DNA from: Pseudidiomarina salinarum
GTDB taxonomy: Bacteria; Pseudomonadota; Gammaproteobacteria; Enterobacterales; Alteromonadaceae
Reading direction: 5' to 3'
Assembly (NCBI RefSeq): GCF_000753715.1
Contig: NZ_JPER01000005.1
Span: 124,001 to 188,000 of the forward strand
DNA: 64,000 nt
The position numbers were made by a program, and so were the translations under genes. Below the pieces are notes generated by a model, which did no database searches, was not told where the DNA came from, and worked only from the letters and a program-made list of their open reading frames with translations. Of the stretch, positions 46,960-55,585 are shown one piece after another; within the stretch, counting starts at the first letter, position 1; each line of letters begins with the position of its first letter.

Positions 46960-46993
46960 TTTATACCACGCGATTGTGTCAAAAATGTGACGC
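46960..46993 (-). promoter_or_regulatory. Pho box and -10 for the Oar-like receptor
   Basis: On the minus strand GCGTCAC (plus 46987-46993), a 4-base spacer ATTT, and TTGACAC (46976-46982) are followed after exactly 10 bases by TATAAA (46960-46965), itself preceded by TGG. The half-sites resemble GCGTCAT and CTGACAT, seen at the porin and the TonB operon, and the geometry matches the other Pho promoters here. Confidence 0.72.
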
Positions 46994-47017
46994 TATTTTA
47001 CGCAAAGATAAAGTCAA

Positions 47018-47046
47018 TTGCATAGCGAATATTGAACCTTTATCAT
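47018..47046 (+). promoter_or_regulatory. Sigma-70 promoter candidate for the EEP-family lipoprotein
   Basis: TTGCAT (47018-47023) and TATCAT (47041-47046, 5/6) are 17 bases apart and 44 bases before the start codon. No Pho half-sites are found at the expected distance upstream of this -10. Confidence 0.45.
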
Positions 47047-47089
47047 TTTATTTTGTCCCAGCACTCTTATCACCGAGGCGACCAATTCC

Positions 47090-48286
47090 ATGAAGTCTTA
47101 TTCCCTGTTACTTGCAGCGCTGTTTCTCACCTTTCTGGCAGGATGCGATATGTCTGAAAATAATAAATCTGATCCTGTGGCTTTACGGGTAGCAACATTT
47201 AACGTCAGCATGGATGCGTCCAACTATCTGGACAGCGATGAGCTGGCGGAGCAGGGTGCACAAGCCCTGGCGCAGGCGCTGGACGACAATCACCCGCAAA
47301 TTCGGGCGGTAGCCGAGATTATCCAGCATACCCGCCCGGATGTTCTGGTACTTAATGAATTTGATTACTTGCCTGCCGGGCAGGGCATCGATCGCTTTCA
47401 GCAAGAGTTTCTGGGCGTAAGCCAGAATGGCGAGTCGCCCATCCATTATCCTTATGTGTTTCTGGCGCCGGTTAATACCGGCGAACCCAGCCCCTACGAT
47501 CTGAACCGTGATGGTACAGCGACCGGCAAGGCTGATGACGCCTGGGGTTACGGCTGGTATCCGGGACAGTACGGCATGGTGGTGCTGTCGCGTTATCCGA
47601 TTGACCAGCAGGCATCCCGGACGTTCCGCGATTTTAAGTGGCGTGATATGCCAGGCGCGTTGCGGCCGCTGCTGCCGGAGTCGCACGAACCCTGGTACAA
47701 CGACGAGGCCTGGAAGGAGTTTCCGCTGAGTTCGAAGTCGCATTGGGATGTCGTCATTGAGGTTGAAGGCAAACCGTTACATGTGTTGGTCAGCCATCCG
47801 ACGCCGCCGGTATTTGACGGTGAAGAGAATCGCAACGGGCGGCGCAATTACGACGAGATTCGCTTCTGGGCGGATTACATCACGCCGGGTCAGGGCGAAT
47901 ACATTTATGATGATCAGGGTCAGATTGGCGGCCTGGATGCCGACAGCCGCTTTGTTATTGCCGGTGACCTCAATGCCTCGACAGAAGGCAATGACAATGT
48001 ACCAGGCGCAATCGACTTACTGTTAAAGCATCCGGCTGTGCAGTCAGCGCCGATTCCGTCCAGTCAGGGCGGACTGGAGCATTCGCCGGATAACGACCAT
48101 GGCCAGTTTCATACCGCCAGTTGGCGTAAGCGCGCAGATTACGTATTACCTTCTGAGGCGGGCATACATGTAATAGATGCCGGCGTATTCTGGCCTGCAA
48201 GCGATCAACCGAAAGCTGACTTAGTGAATGCGCGCAGCAGTTCTTCGGATCACCGACTCGTGTGGATTGACATTCAGTTGCGATAA
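47090..48286 (+). CDS. Endonuclease/exonuclease/phosphatase-family lipoprotein
   Basis: A 398-residue lipoprotein (lipobox LAGC, Cys19) whose +2 residue is aspartate (CDMSEN), which in E. coli rules retains lipoproteins in the inner membrane. The body is an EEP (DNase I-like) phosphoesterase fold with the expected metal and catalytic landmarks in order: RVATFNVSMD, VLVLNEFDYL, AGDLNAS and the closing SSSDHRLVWIDIQL, where the final Asp-His pair is catalytic in the family. Substrates in the family range from DNA to phosphoinositides and phospholipids. It sits between the Oar-like receptor (divergent) and phoB, suggesting release of phosphate from a periplasmic phosphodiester, but it shows no Pho box of its own. 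Confidence 0.85.
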   Translation: MKSYSLLLAALFLTFLAGCDMSENNKSDPVALRVATFNVSMDASNYLDSDELAEQGAQALAQALDDNHPQIRAVAEIIQHTRPDVLVLNEFDYLPAGQGIDRFQQEFLGVSQNGESPIHYPYVFLAPVNTGEPSPYDLNRDGTATGKADDAWGYGWYPGQYGMVVLSRYPIDQQASRTFRDFKWRDMPGALRPLLPESHEPWYNDEAWKEFPLSSKSHWDVVIEVEGKPLHVLVSHPTPPVFDGEENRNGRRNYDEIRFWADYITPGQGEYIYDDQGQIGGLDADSRFVIAGDLNASTEGNDNVPGAIDLLLKHPAVQSAPIPSSQGGLEHSPDNDHGQFHTASWRKRADYVLPSEAGIHVIDAGVFWPASDQPKADLVNARSSSSDHRLVWIDIQLR

Positions 48287-48305
48287 ATTTCACAAAATTG
48301 TCGCA

Positions 48306-48339
48306 GAGTCATAAAAATGTCATAAAGTATCCTGATAAT
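48306..48339 (+). promoter_or_regulatory. Pho box and -10 for phoBR
   Basis: GAGTCAT (48306-48312), spacer AAAA, ATGTCAT (48317-48323), then 10 bases and the -10 GATAAT (48334-48339). It allows PhoB to activate its own operon, as in E. coli. Confidence 0.88.
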
Positions 48340-48370
48340 TAGCGTTGCTGATAGACAACAGGTGATGCAG

Positions 48371-49057
48371 ATGTCGAGAAAGATACTGATCGTTGAAGAT
48401 GAAGCCGCTATTCGCGAAATGCTCAGCTTTGTTATGGAGCAGCACGGCTACCAGGCGGTAGAAGCAAATGATTATCATCAGGCGCTGGAAAAAATTACTG
48501 ATCCGCTGCCTGATATGATTCTGCTGGACTGGATGTTGCCCGGCGGAACCGGGGTGCAGTTAGCAAAAAAACTAAAAAGTGATGACTTTACCCGCAACAT
48601 CCCGATCATCATGCTGACAGCGCGCAGCGAAGAGGATGATAAAATCCGCGGCCTCGAAGTGGGCGCTGATGACTACCTGACGAAGCCATTCTCACCGAAG
48701 GAGCTGATGGCCAGAATTCGTGCGGTATTCCGCCGTGTGACCCCGACCGCACTGGACGAACCTATCGAAATTGAAGGTCTGCGGCTTGATCCGGTTTCGC
48801 ATCGGGTGACGGCTTTTGATGAGCGTCTGGATATGGGGCCAACCGAATTTAAATTATTACACTTCTTTATGACCCATCCCGAGCGGGTGTATAGTCGTGA
48901 GCAACTGCTTGATCACGTGTGGGGAACTAATGTGTATGTTGAAGACCGTACGGTCGATGTCCATATTCGTCGTTTACGGCAGGCGATTGCTGCCCATAGT
49001 CATGACCGGTTGGTGCAAACTGTACGGGGCGTGGGTTACCGTTTTTCAGCCCGTTGA
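48371..49057 (+). CDS. phoB: Phosphate regulon response regulator PhoB
   Basis: A 228-residue OmpR-family regulator, very similar along its length to E. coli PhoB. The receiver domain has phospho-acceptor Asp53 in [13 protein letters not shown] and the [12 protein letters not shown] end. The winged-helix domain shows [20 protein letters not shown], given as adjoining blocks, and [20 protein letters not shown], the recognition region that reads CTGTCAT-type half-sites. I use the ATG at 48371 (AGGTG seven bases upstream), giving [11 protein letters not shown]; starts at 48362 and 48365 are also possible. It is preceded by a Pho box and followed 17 bases later by phoR. Confidence 0.98.
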   Translation: MSRKILIVEDEAAIREMLSFVMEQHGYQAVEANDYHQALEKITDPLPDMILLDWMLPGGTGVQLAKKLKSDDFTRNIPIIMLTARSEEDDKIRGLEVGADDYLTKPFSPKELMARIRAVFRRVTPTALDEPIEIEGLRLDPVSHRVTAFDERLDMGPTEFKLLHFFMTHPERVYSREQLLDHVWGTNVYVEDRTVDVHIRRLRQAIAAHSHDRLVQTVRGVGYRFSAR

Positions 49058-49074
49058 TCGGATAACAACCTTTT

Positions 49075-50373
49075 ATGGATAAAAAGTATTCCGGCCTATT
49101 TATGTTGCGCGGCCTGTTCTGGTTTTTGCTGCCTGTCGCGCTGCTGGGGCTGCTCCTTGACTCATTCTGGTTGGTAATGACCCTGGCGCTGCTGGGATTA
49201 TTAGGCTGGCACTATTATTTTCAGTACAAGCTGATTGACTGGTTATGGAACCGTCGGCGGTTGCTTCCGCCTGATGCCCCTGGCAGCTGGAGCTACATTT
49301 ACGATGGTATTTACCGTACCCAGCGCCGCAGCCAGCAGCGTCGCCGTGCGCTTGCCAGCATTTTACGCCGCTTCCGCGAGGCGTCCGAAGCCATTCCCGA
49401 TGCTGCCATCGTTTTTCGCCGCGACGGCGGCCTGATTTGGTGTAATAAGCTGGGGCAGTTTTACTTCGGCCTGAAATGGCCGGCTGATACCGGTATTCAC
49501 CTGTCGAATTTGATCCGCCACCCGGAATTTATTCGTTATCTGCAAGTCGGTGATTTCAGTAAAGATATCACGCTGCCGTCACCGGTCCGCGAAGATATTG
49601 AGCTGGAAATCCGCATTATGCCCTATAGCGATAACCAGTACCTGCTGATGGCCCGCGACATTACTCAGATCAAACTTGCCGAACAGATGCGCAGTGACTT
49701 TGTCGCCAATGTCTCCCATGAACTAAAAACGCCCCTTACCGTGATTCAGGGCTACCTGGAAATGATGGAAGATGAGGCCAGTTTACCACCCGCCATGCTG
49801 AACAAGGCCGTTCACGACATGAATGATCAGAGTGTACGCATGCGTAAACTGGTGGATCAGCTACTGTCGCTGTCGCGGATGGAAGGCAGCGCGGTGGATA
49901 TCTTTGAGCGAAAAGTGGACGTGCCGGCCATTTTGCATGCCCTTAAAAGTGACGCCGAACAACTTAATGCCAGCCGCCAACATGATATCGAATTTGAGAT
50001 AGGCACGCAGAAAATGTACGGCCGCGAGGATGAAATACGAAGCGTATTTGCCAATTTGCTGGCAAACGCCATTCAGTATACCCAGCCAAAAGGCAAAATT
50101 AAGGTGCAGTGGCGGCCTGTCGGTCAGCAAATGGAATTCAGCGTGACTGATAATGGTCCCGGGATACCGGCTGAGCACATGCCACGCCTGACCGAGCGTT
50201 TTTATCGCATTGATAAAGATCGCAACAGCGCCAGGGGCGGTTCAGGGCTGGGGCTGGCCATTGCGCGCCAGGCGGTTGAACATCATCACTGTAAATTACT
50301 CATCGACTCCGTGGTGGGCCGTGGCTCCAAATTTGCCGTGCGGGTGCCGGAAGAGTTGGTGATCCGCGATTAA
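49075..50373 (+). CDS. phoR: Phosphate regulon sensor histidine kinase PhoR
   Basis: A 432-residue kinase (E. coli 431): two closely spaced N-terminal membrane helices (about 8-28 and 30-48) with almost no periplasmic part, a basic linker and a PAS domain (about 100-195; AIPDAAIVFRRDGGLIWCN). The HisKA domain has His215 in FVANVSHELKTPLTVIQGYL, and an ATPase domain follows with NLLANAIQYTQP, DNGPGIP and GGSGLGLAIARQ. PhoR senses phosphate status through PstSCAB and PhoU rather than by an extracellular domain. It forms an operon with phoB. Confidence 0.98.
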   Translation: MDKKYSGLFMLRGLFWFLLPVALLGLLLDSFWLVMTLALLGLLGWHYYFQYKLIDWLWNRRRLLPPDAPGSWSYIYDGIYRTQRRSQQRRRALASILRRFREASEAIPDAAIVFRRDGGLIWCNKLGQFYFGLKWPADTGIHLSNLIRHPEFIRYLQVGDFSKDITLPSPVREDIELEIRIMPYSDNQYLLMARDITQIKLAEQMRSDFVANVSHELKTPLTVIQGYLEMMEDEASLPPAMLNKAVHDMNDQSVRMRKLVDQLLSLSRMEGSAVDIFERKVDVPAILHALKSDAEQLNASRQHDIEFEIGTQKMYGREDEIRSVFANLLANAIQYTQPKGKIKVQWRPVGQQMEFSVTDNGPGIPAEHMPRLTERFYRIDKDRNSARGGSGLGLAIARQAVEHHHCKLLIDSVVGRGSKFAVRVPEELVIRD

Positions 50374-50397
50374 TTCTGCGTATCACTTTTTTTACCA

Positions 50398-50431
50398 TTG
50401 TCATCAAACTGTCATCTTGACCTACTACACT
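50398..50431 (+). promoter_or_regulatory. Pho box and -10 for pstS
   Basis: TTGTCAT (50398-50404), spacer CAAA, CTGTCAT (50409-50415, perfect), then 10 bases and the -10 TACACT (50426-50431). It lies 25 bases after the phoR stop and 53 bases before the pstS start. Confidence 0.93.
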
Positions 50432-50483
50432 AAGCCTGTTTTTGGAACAAAGCTGTTATTTAGCATCGGCTACTGGAGTCACT

Positions 50484-51467
50484 ATGAAACTTAAATCAAC
50501 ACTTCTTGCACTAAGCCTGGCAACTATCGTCAGCGGCGCTGCGTCAACTGCCGCGCAAGCCCAGAAGGTTACTGATAACCTGCCTGAATATAATAAAGTT
50601 AGCGGCCTGTCCGGTAACCTGTCGTCAGTGGGTTCTGATACCCTGGCTAATATGATGACCTTCTGGTCAGAAGAGTTTAAGCGCATGTATCCGAACGTGA
50701 ACATGCAGATCCAGGCCGCGGGTTCATCTACTGCACCACCCGCTCTGACCGAAGGTACTTCTAACTTCGGGCCAATGAGCCGTGCCATGAAATCAAAAGA
50801 GATTGAAGCTTTTGAAAAGCGTTTTGGTTACAAGCCAACTGCAGTGCGCGTAGCTATTGATGCACTGGCGGTGTTCGCGCATAAAGACAACCCGATTCAG
50901 GGCCTGACTATTCCTGAAGTTGATGCGATTTTCTCGTCAACCCGTTTATGTGGCGCCACCAAACAAGTACAACGCTGGGGCGACCTGGGGTTAACCGGCA
51001 GTTGGGAAAACCGCGACCTGCAACTTTATGGACGCAACTCGGTATCTGGTACTTACGGTTACTTTAAAGAAATCGCGCTGTGCGACGGTGACTTCCGTAA
51101 CAACGTGAACGAGCAGCCTGGTTCTGCGTCGGTGGTGCAGTCCGTATCAACCTCATTAAACGCGATTGGCTATTCAGGTATTGGTTACATCACTTCAGGT
51201 GTGAAAACTGTGCCACTGGCTCGCGAAGCGGGCGCTGAATATGTTGACGCCACTACTGAGAACGCCCTGGCTGGTAAATACCCGCTGTCACGTTTCCTCT
51301 ATGTGTACGTGAACAAGCACCCGAACCAGCCGCTGGATCCGGCAACGGCTGAATTCCTGCGCATGGTACTGTCGAAAAAAGGCCAGGAGATCGTTGATAA
51401 AGACGGCTATATCCCGCTGCCCCTGGTGGTAGTTGAACAGGAACTAGAGCGCCTTGGCCTTAACTAA
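50484..51467 (+). CDS. pstS: Phosphate-binding periplasmic protein PstS (PstS-like)
   Basis: A 327-residue solute-binding protein with a signal peptide (cleavage about AAQA, residue 25). It has the phosphate-site segments [35 protein letters not shown] and [15 protein letters not shown], the binding loop with Ser-Gly-Thr. It belongs to the PstS variant common in marine bacteria rather than being a close match of E. coli PstS. I start at the ATG at 50484 (CTGGAG upstream); the frame from 50442 would run into leader sequence without a ribosome site. It has its own Pho promoter and terminator and so is a separate, presumably highly expressed, transcript. Confidence 0.95.
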   Translation: MKLKSTLLALSLATIVSGAASTAAQAQKVTDNLPEYNKVSGLSGNLSSVGSDTLANMMTFWSEEFKRMYPNVNMQIQAAGSSTAPPALTEGTSNFGPMSRAMKSKEIEAFEKRFGYKPTAVRVAIDALAVFAHKDNPIQGLTIPEVDAIFSSTRLCGATKQVQRWGDLGLTGSWENRDLQLYGRNSVSGTYGYFKEIALCDGDFRNNVNEQPGSASVVQSVSTSLNAIGYSGIGYITSGVKTVPLAREAGAEYVDATTENALAGKYPLSRFLYVYVNKHPNQPLDPATAEFLRMVLSKKGQEIVDKDGYIPLPLVVVEQELERLGLN

Positions 51468-51490
51468 AAAACGCCCGTAAGCTGTGATAT

Positions 51491-51520
51491 GAAGACCCGC
51501 TATGGCGGGTTTTCTTTTTT
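51491..51520 (+). terminator. Rho-independent terminator between pstS and pstC
   Basis: ACCCGC (51495-51500) and GCGGGT (51505-51510) with loop TATG, extended by A-T pairs at the base, are followed by TTTCTTTTTT. It separates the binding-protein transcript from the permease operon. Confidence 0.9.
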
Positions 51521-51556
51521 GAGCGGGCAGCTAAAAATGTCAGAAATATGACAGTG

Positions 51557-51590
51557 CTGTAACAGTACTGTCATAATTAGCGTCTATACT
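51557..51590 (+). promoter_or_regulatory. Pho box and -10 for pstCAB-phoU
   Basis: CTGTAAC (51557-51563), spacer AGTA, CTGTCAT (51568-51574, perfect), then 10 bases and a -10 TATACT (51585-51590). A TGTCA...TGACA inverted pair lies just upstream (51539-51553) and may be chance. Confidence 0.9.
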
Positions 51591-51637
51591 TGCCGCATTA
51601 AATTTTTGATTTCAGTCACTCCGATACCGAGGCATTG

Positions 51638-53881
51638 ATGGCTAAAGCTAAATCCGGCGACTTTGGAGCCAGTAACTACCGGTTATTTAAAGATCGCGCC
51701 GCGCGCTGGGGCGTTACCCTTGGCGGTATTCTGGTCTTGATTACCCTGTTACTGATCTTTTTCTACCTGCTCTATGTGGTCGAACCTATATTCCGAGGCG
51801 TTTCTGTTGACGCCAAACGTGATTTTACGATTCCTAAAGATGGTGAAGTGGTGACCCTGGGGATTGAAGAGCAGTCCGAGATCGGATACCAGTTCACGGA
51901 TACCGGCGTACTCAGCTTTTTTGCGTTGGAGTCACCACCGGGTAACAACTGGCAGCCGGGCGAAATACTGCTGCGCGAGCAGGTTGTACCAACCACTCCC
52001 ACCAGCTTTACCGCTACCCAGCCGCAGAATAACCGCTACGCCTATGGTACTGCCGACGGTAAAGCCCAGGTTGTCGAGCCCAAGTTCCGCAACCGCTTTG
52101 TTGCGGGTATACGCAGTACCACGCCTTATATTGAATATGTTAACGGCCACGATCTGATTACTGTTGATCGCGAGGGTCGTGCTTTAACGCAACTTGCCTA
52201 TGAATATGATGGCGAGTCGATGTTATTTGCCGCGGTTACCGCAGACGGAACCGTAGTGACCAACTATCTGGAAGCAGCCCGTAATTTTCTGACCGATGAG
52301 GTTGAGTTGAAGGAGAATTTCAATAGCCTCAACCTGACCGGCCCGGTGGATCAGCTGGAAGTGACGCCCAACCTTCGCCAGTTGCTGATCCGCCAGGGTA
52401 ACCGCCTGCATGTTTACGATGTATCTACTACGGGCAAGCTATCTGAGCGTCAGATTATCTCGGTTGATCGCCGTTTAGGCGATGTCACCACGATGCAGTT
52501 ATTGGCGGGTGCCAGTTCCATCTTATTTGGCCATAGCAGCGGCATCGTCAGCCAGTGGTTTGAGATAGCTGAAGAAGAAGGGCGGCGTTATCAGTATATC
52601 CGTGAGTTTAAAGCGGCTGACAGCGCTATTCAGGAAATTATTCCGGAATACTACCGCCGGACCTTTTATACAGTGTCTGCCGAAGGCGAACTGGGCGTAT
52701 TCCATACCACTTCGCAGGCTGACCTTTACCGGGGCAAACCCGATCAGATCAGCGCCGAGCGGGTGGTCATTGATCCACGAGCCAATACCCTGCTGATGTA
52801 CAGCGGCGGTAAATACCACTCGTTCAACCTTGAAAACGAACACCCGGAAGTGACGTGGAGCGGCCTGTGGCAGGAAGTCTGGTACGAGGGCTATCCTGAA
52901 CCTGAGTATGTCTGGCAGTCCACTTCAGGATCCGATGATTTTGAGCCCAAGTTCAGCCTGGTGCCTATTTCGTTCGGTACTATTAAAGCGGCAGCGTACG
53001 CGATGTTATTTGCGGTGCCAATCGGCTTAGCGGCTGCGGTGTATACCGCCTACTTCATGTCGCCTGGTGTTCGTAAAGTGGTCAAACCCACGGTAGAAAT
53101 CATGGAGGCGTTACCTACGGTTATCTTAGGTTTCCTGGCCGGACTCTGGCTGGCTCCGGTGATCGAAAACTACTTACCGGGCATTATTGCCACTATTATT
53201 CTGGTGCCATCGGCGATTGTGCTGTTTGCACTACTTGCCAGTAATTTGCCACAACGCCTGCGCAACCAGTTTACCGATGGCCGGGCGGCGCTGATTTTGC
53301 TGCCGCTGGTGGCGTTGGTGGGCTGGTTTTCGTTCTCGATGTCTCCCATCGTAGAAGACTGGCTATTTGGCGGAAACGTACGTGAATATATTACTAATGA
53401 ACTAGGCATAACGTTTGATCAGCGCAACTCGCTAGTGGTCGGCATCGCCATGGGCTTTGCGGTTATTCCAACCATCTTCTCGATTGCCGAAGACGCCGTA
53501 TTCAGTGTACCTAAACACCTGTCGAACGGCTCCCTGGCATTGGGCGCGACGACCTGGCAAACCCTGACCAAAGTGGTGCTGCTGACTGCCAGCCCGGGTA
53601 TTTTCTCGGCCGTTATGATGGGGCTTGGCCGGGCCGTTGGTGAAACCATGATTGTACTGATGGCAACCGGTAATACGCCGATTATGGACTGGAATATTTT
53701 TGAGGGCATGCGCACCTTGTCGGCAAACATTGCTGTCGAGATGCCAGAGTCGGAAGTGGGCAGTTCGCACTACCGGATATTGTTCCTGGCGGCCTTTGTG
53801 CTATTTATCTTCACTTTTGCGTTCAATACCGTGGCTGAAGTAGTCCGGCAGCGGTTGCGCGATAAATATAGCTCGATGTAA
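51638..53881 (+). CDS. pstC: Phosphate ABC transporter permease PstC, long form
   Basis: A 747-residue permease, more than twice the E. coli PstC (319). After one membrane helix (about 26-49) comes a periplasmic insertion of about 380 residues with repeated short blocks (for example LITVDREGRALTQL, LFGHSSGIVSQWF) that looks like a beta-propeller. The classic permease domain follows from about residue 440, with SFGTIKAAAYAMLFAVPIGLAAA, IMEALPTVILGFLAGLW and the EAA-loop [18 protein letters not shown] before GLGRAVGETM. The long form is known from marine gammaproteobacteria, but the role of the insertion is not established. The ATG at 51638 has GAGG upstream; pstA follows closely. Confidence 0.94.
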   Translation: MAKAKSGDFGASNYRLFKDRAARWGVTLGGILVLITLLLIFFYLLYVVEPIFRGVSVDAKRDFTIPKDGEVVTLGIEEQSEIGYQFTDTGVLSFFALESPPGNNWQPGEILLREQVVPTTPTSFTATQPQNNRYAYGTADGKAQVVEPKFRNRFVAGIRSTTPYIEYVNGHDLITVDREGRALTQLAYEYDGESMLFAAVTADGTVVTNYLEAARNFLTDEVELKENFNSLNLTGPVDQLEVTPNLRQLLIRQGNRLHVYDVSTTGKLSERQIISVDRRLGDVTTMQLLAGASSILFGHSSGIVSQWFEIAEEEGRRYQYIREFKAADSAIQEIIPEYYRRTFYTVSAEGELGVFHTTSQADLYRGKPDQISAERVVIDPRANTLLMYSGGKYHSFNLENEHPEVTWSGLWQEVWYEGYPEPEYVWQSTSGSDDFEPKFSLVPISFGTIKAAAYAMLFAVPIGLAAAVYTAYFMSPGVRKVVKPTVEIMEALPTVILGFLAGLWLAPVIENYLPGIIATIILVPSAIVLFALLASNLPQRLRNQFTDGRAALILLPLVALVGWFSFSMSPIVEDWLFGGNVREYITNELGITFDQRNSLVVGIAMGFAVIPTIFSIAEDAVFSVPKHLSNGSLALGATTWQTLTKVVLLTASPGIFSAVMMGLGRAVGETMIVLMATGNTPIMDWNIFEGMRTLSANIAVEMPESEVGSSHYRILFLAAFVLFIFTFAFNTVAEVVRQRLRDKYSSM

Positions 53882-53895
53882 GCGAGAGGATGTTC

Positions 53896-55557
53896 ATGAA
53901 GCATTGGTTTAAATCAGGAAAACCCTGGATCTGGCTGACCGCTGGAGCGGTAAGCGTGAGTCTGATCGCGGTGCTCGGGCTAATGGCAATGATCGCCTGG
54001 CGAGGCCTGTCGTTCTTCTGGCCGGCAGCGATTCACGAGATCGAAGTGCGGGCGAATGACGGTACTACCCAAACCATTATCGGTGAAATCTACGACAGCG
54101 AAGAGATCCCCATTCAGCGCCTGCAGGAATCGGGCGTACAACTGGATAACTTCGACGAGCCGACGTTACGGCGGATCCTGTTGAAGGTTGGTAATCGTGA
54201 ATATGTCCCGTTAGATTTCGCCTGGATAATGGTGCCACAGATCGTTCGTGACGAAACCCCGGCTGATCTGGCACGCCTGGAGCGCAGCAAAGACGGTAAT
54301 TTCTATGGCTATGTGGCGGCGGTGCTGGAAAATGGCGAGCCGGTAGCAACCGAAGGCGACGCATCGCTTCGTGATGAACTGGATCGCCGTATTGAGCGCG
54401 CCGTCGAAATCGGTGAAGAAGCCGATGCCTTGCAGAGCTCTGAGATTGGCGCCATCAACTATCAGCTTAACCAGCTGCGTCTCGAGCGCCGCCGGCTGGA
54501 ACTTAGTGATCAACTGACGCTGGAAGCCGAGCAGGCGATTGAAGAGCGTGAGCAGGCGCTACGGGACGAGTATCAGGAGCTTGAGAAAGAACTCTTCGCG
54601 TTACGTGAGCAGGCTAACCGCGATGCAGTCGTGATGCGCGATATGCGTGGGGTCGAAGTGACTCTGCCGATGTATCGGATTCTGGGTGCGACCTTTCCGA
54701 ATGATATGAGTTTGTTCGCGGAAATCGGCCATTTTTTCAAGCAGATCGGCAACTTTGTTAGCGAGGATCCACGCGAAGCCAACACCGATGGTGGTGTGTT
54801 CCCGGCTATATTTGGTACGGTCTTTATGGTGCTGCTGATGTCGGTATTAGTGACACCCTTTGGCGTGATTGCGGCCATTTATCTGCACGAATACGCCGGC
54901 CGTAACGCAATAACCCGGCTGATCCGGATCGCGGTGATTAACTTAGCGGGCGTACCCTCGATTGTATACGGGGTATTTGGTCTGGGCTTCTTTGTCTATA
55001 TGGTGGGTGGTTCACTGGATCAGATTTTTTATCCGGAAGCACTGCCAAGCCCGACCTTTGGTACGCCGGGCGTGATGTGGTCAGCAATTACGCTGGCGAT
55101 ACTGACACTGCCGGTAGTCATCGTGTCCACGGAAGAAGGGTTGTCGCGTATTCCCAGTACCTTACGTGAAGGCAGCCTGGCACTGGGCGCAACGAAGGCG
55201 GAAACCTTATGGCGCATTATTCTGCCGATGGCGTCGCCAGCGATTATGACCGGTCTGATTCTGGCGGTGGCTCGCGCTGCCGGTGAAGTAGCGCCACTGA
55301 TGTTGGTTGGGGTGGTGAAGTCAGCTCCGATGCTACCGGTTGATGGTAACTTCCCGTACTTCCACCTGGATCGCAAATTTATGCACTTGGGCTTCCACAT
55401 TTATGATGTGGGCTTCCAGAGCCCGAACGTGGAAGCGGCGCGTCCGCTGGTATACGCCACGTCGTTCTTACTGGTAACTGTTATCGTCGGGCTGAACCTG
55501 ACGGCAATTGGTGTACGAAACCATTTGCGTGAAAAATATCGCTCTTTAGAGCACTAA
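53896..55557 (+). CDS. pstA: Phosphate ABC transporter permease PstA, long form
   Basis: A 553-residue permease (E. coli 296). One N-terminal helix (about 14-36) is followed by a periplasmic insertion that includes a strongly charged coiled coil (about 170-245, many Glu/Arg/Leu). The membrane domain begins near residue 295 with [20 protein letters not shown] and contains [20 protein letters not shown] and the EAA-loop [19 protein letters not shown], then [11 protein letters not shown]. Together with PstC it forms the channel. I choose the second ATG (53896), which has GAGAGGA at a proper distance; the one at 53890 overlaps that site. Confidence 0.94.
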   Translation: MKHWFKSGKPWIWLTAGAVSVSLIAVLGLMAMIAWRGLSFFWPAAIHEIEVRANDGTTQTIIGEIYDSEEIPIQRLQESGVQLDNFDEPTLRRILLKVGNREYVPLDFAWIMVPQIVRDETPADLARLERSKDGNFYGYVAAVLENGEPVATEGDASLRDELDRRIERAVEIGEEADALQSSEIGAINYQLNQLRLERRRLELSDQLTLEAEQAIEEREQALRDEYQELEKELFALREQANRDAVVMRDMRGVEVTLPMYRILGATFPNDMSLFAEIGHFFKQIGNFVSEDPREANTDGGVFPAIFGTVFMVLLMSVLVTPFGVIAAIYLHEYAGRNAITRLIRIAVINLAGVPSIVYGVFGLGFFVYMVGGSLDQIFYPEALPSPTFGTPGVMWSAITLAILTLPVVIVSTEEGLSRIPSTLREGSLALGATKAETLWRIILPMASPAIMTGLILAVARAAGEVAPLMLVGVVKSAPMLPVDGNFPYFHLDRKFMHLGFHIYDVGFQSPNVEAARPLVYATSFLLVTVIVGLNLTAIGVRNHLREKYRSLEH

Positions 55558-55585
55558 TTTTGAGCTTAGCGAAAAGGTCTTCATT

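Noticed and set aside
46976-46993. Reading the Oar-receptor Pho box as a plus-strand site for the EEP lipoprotein gene
   Set aside because: On the plus strand the 7-mers (GTGTCAA, GTGACGC) do not match half-sites, and no -10 lies 10 bases downstream.
51539-51553. TGTCA-TGACA inverted pair upstream of the pstC Pho box
   Set aside because: PhoB sites are direct repeats; this inverted pair does not fit the 11-base phase and is short enough to be chance.
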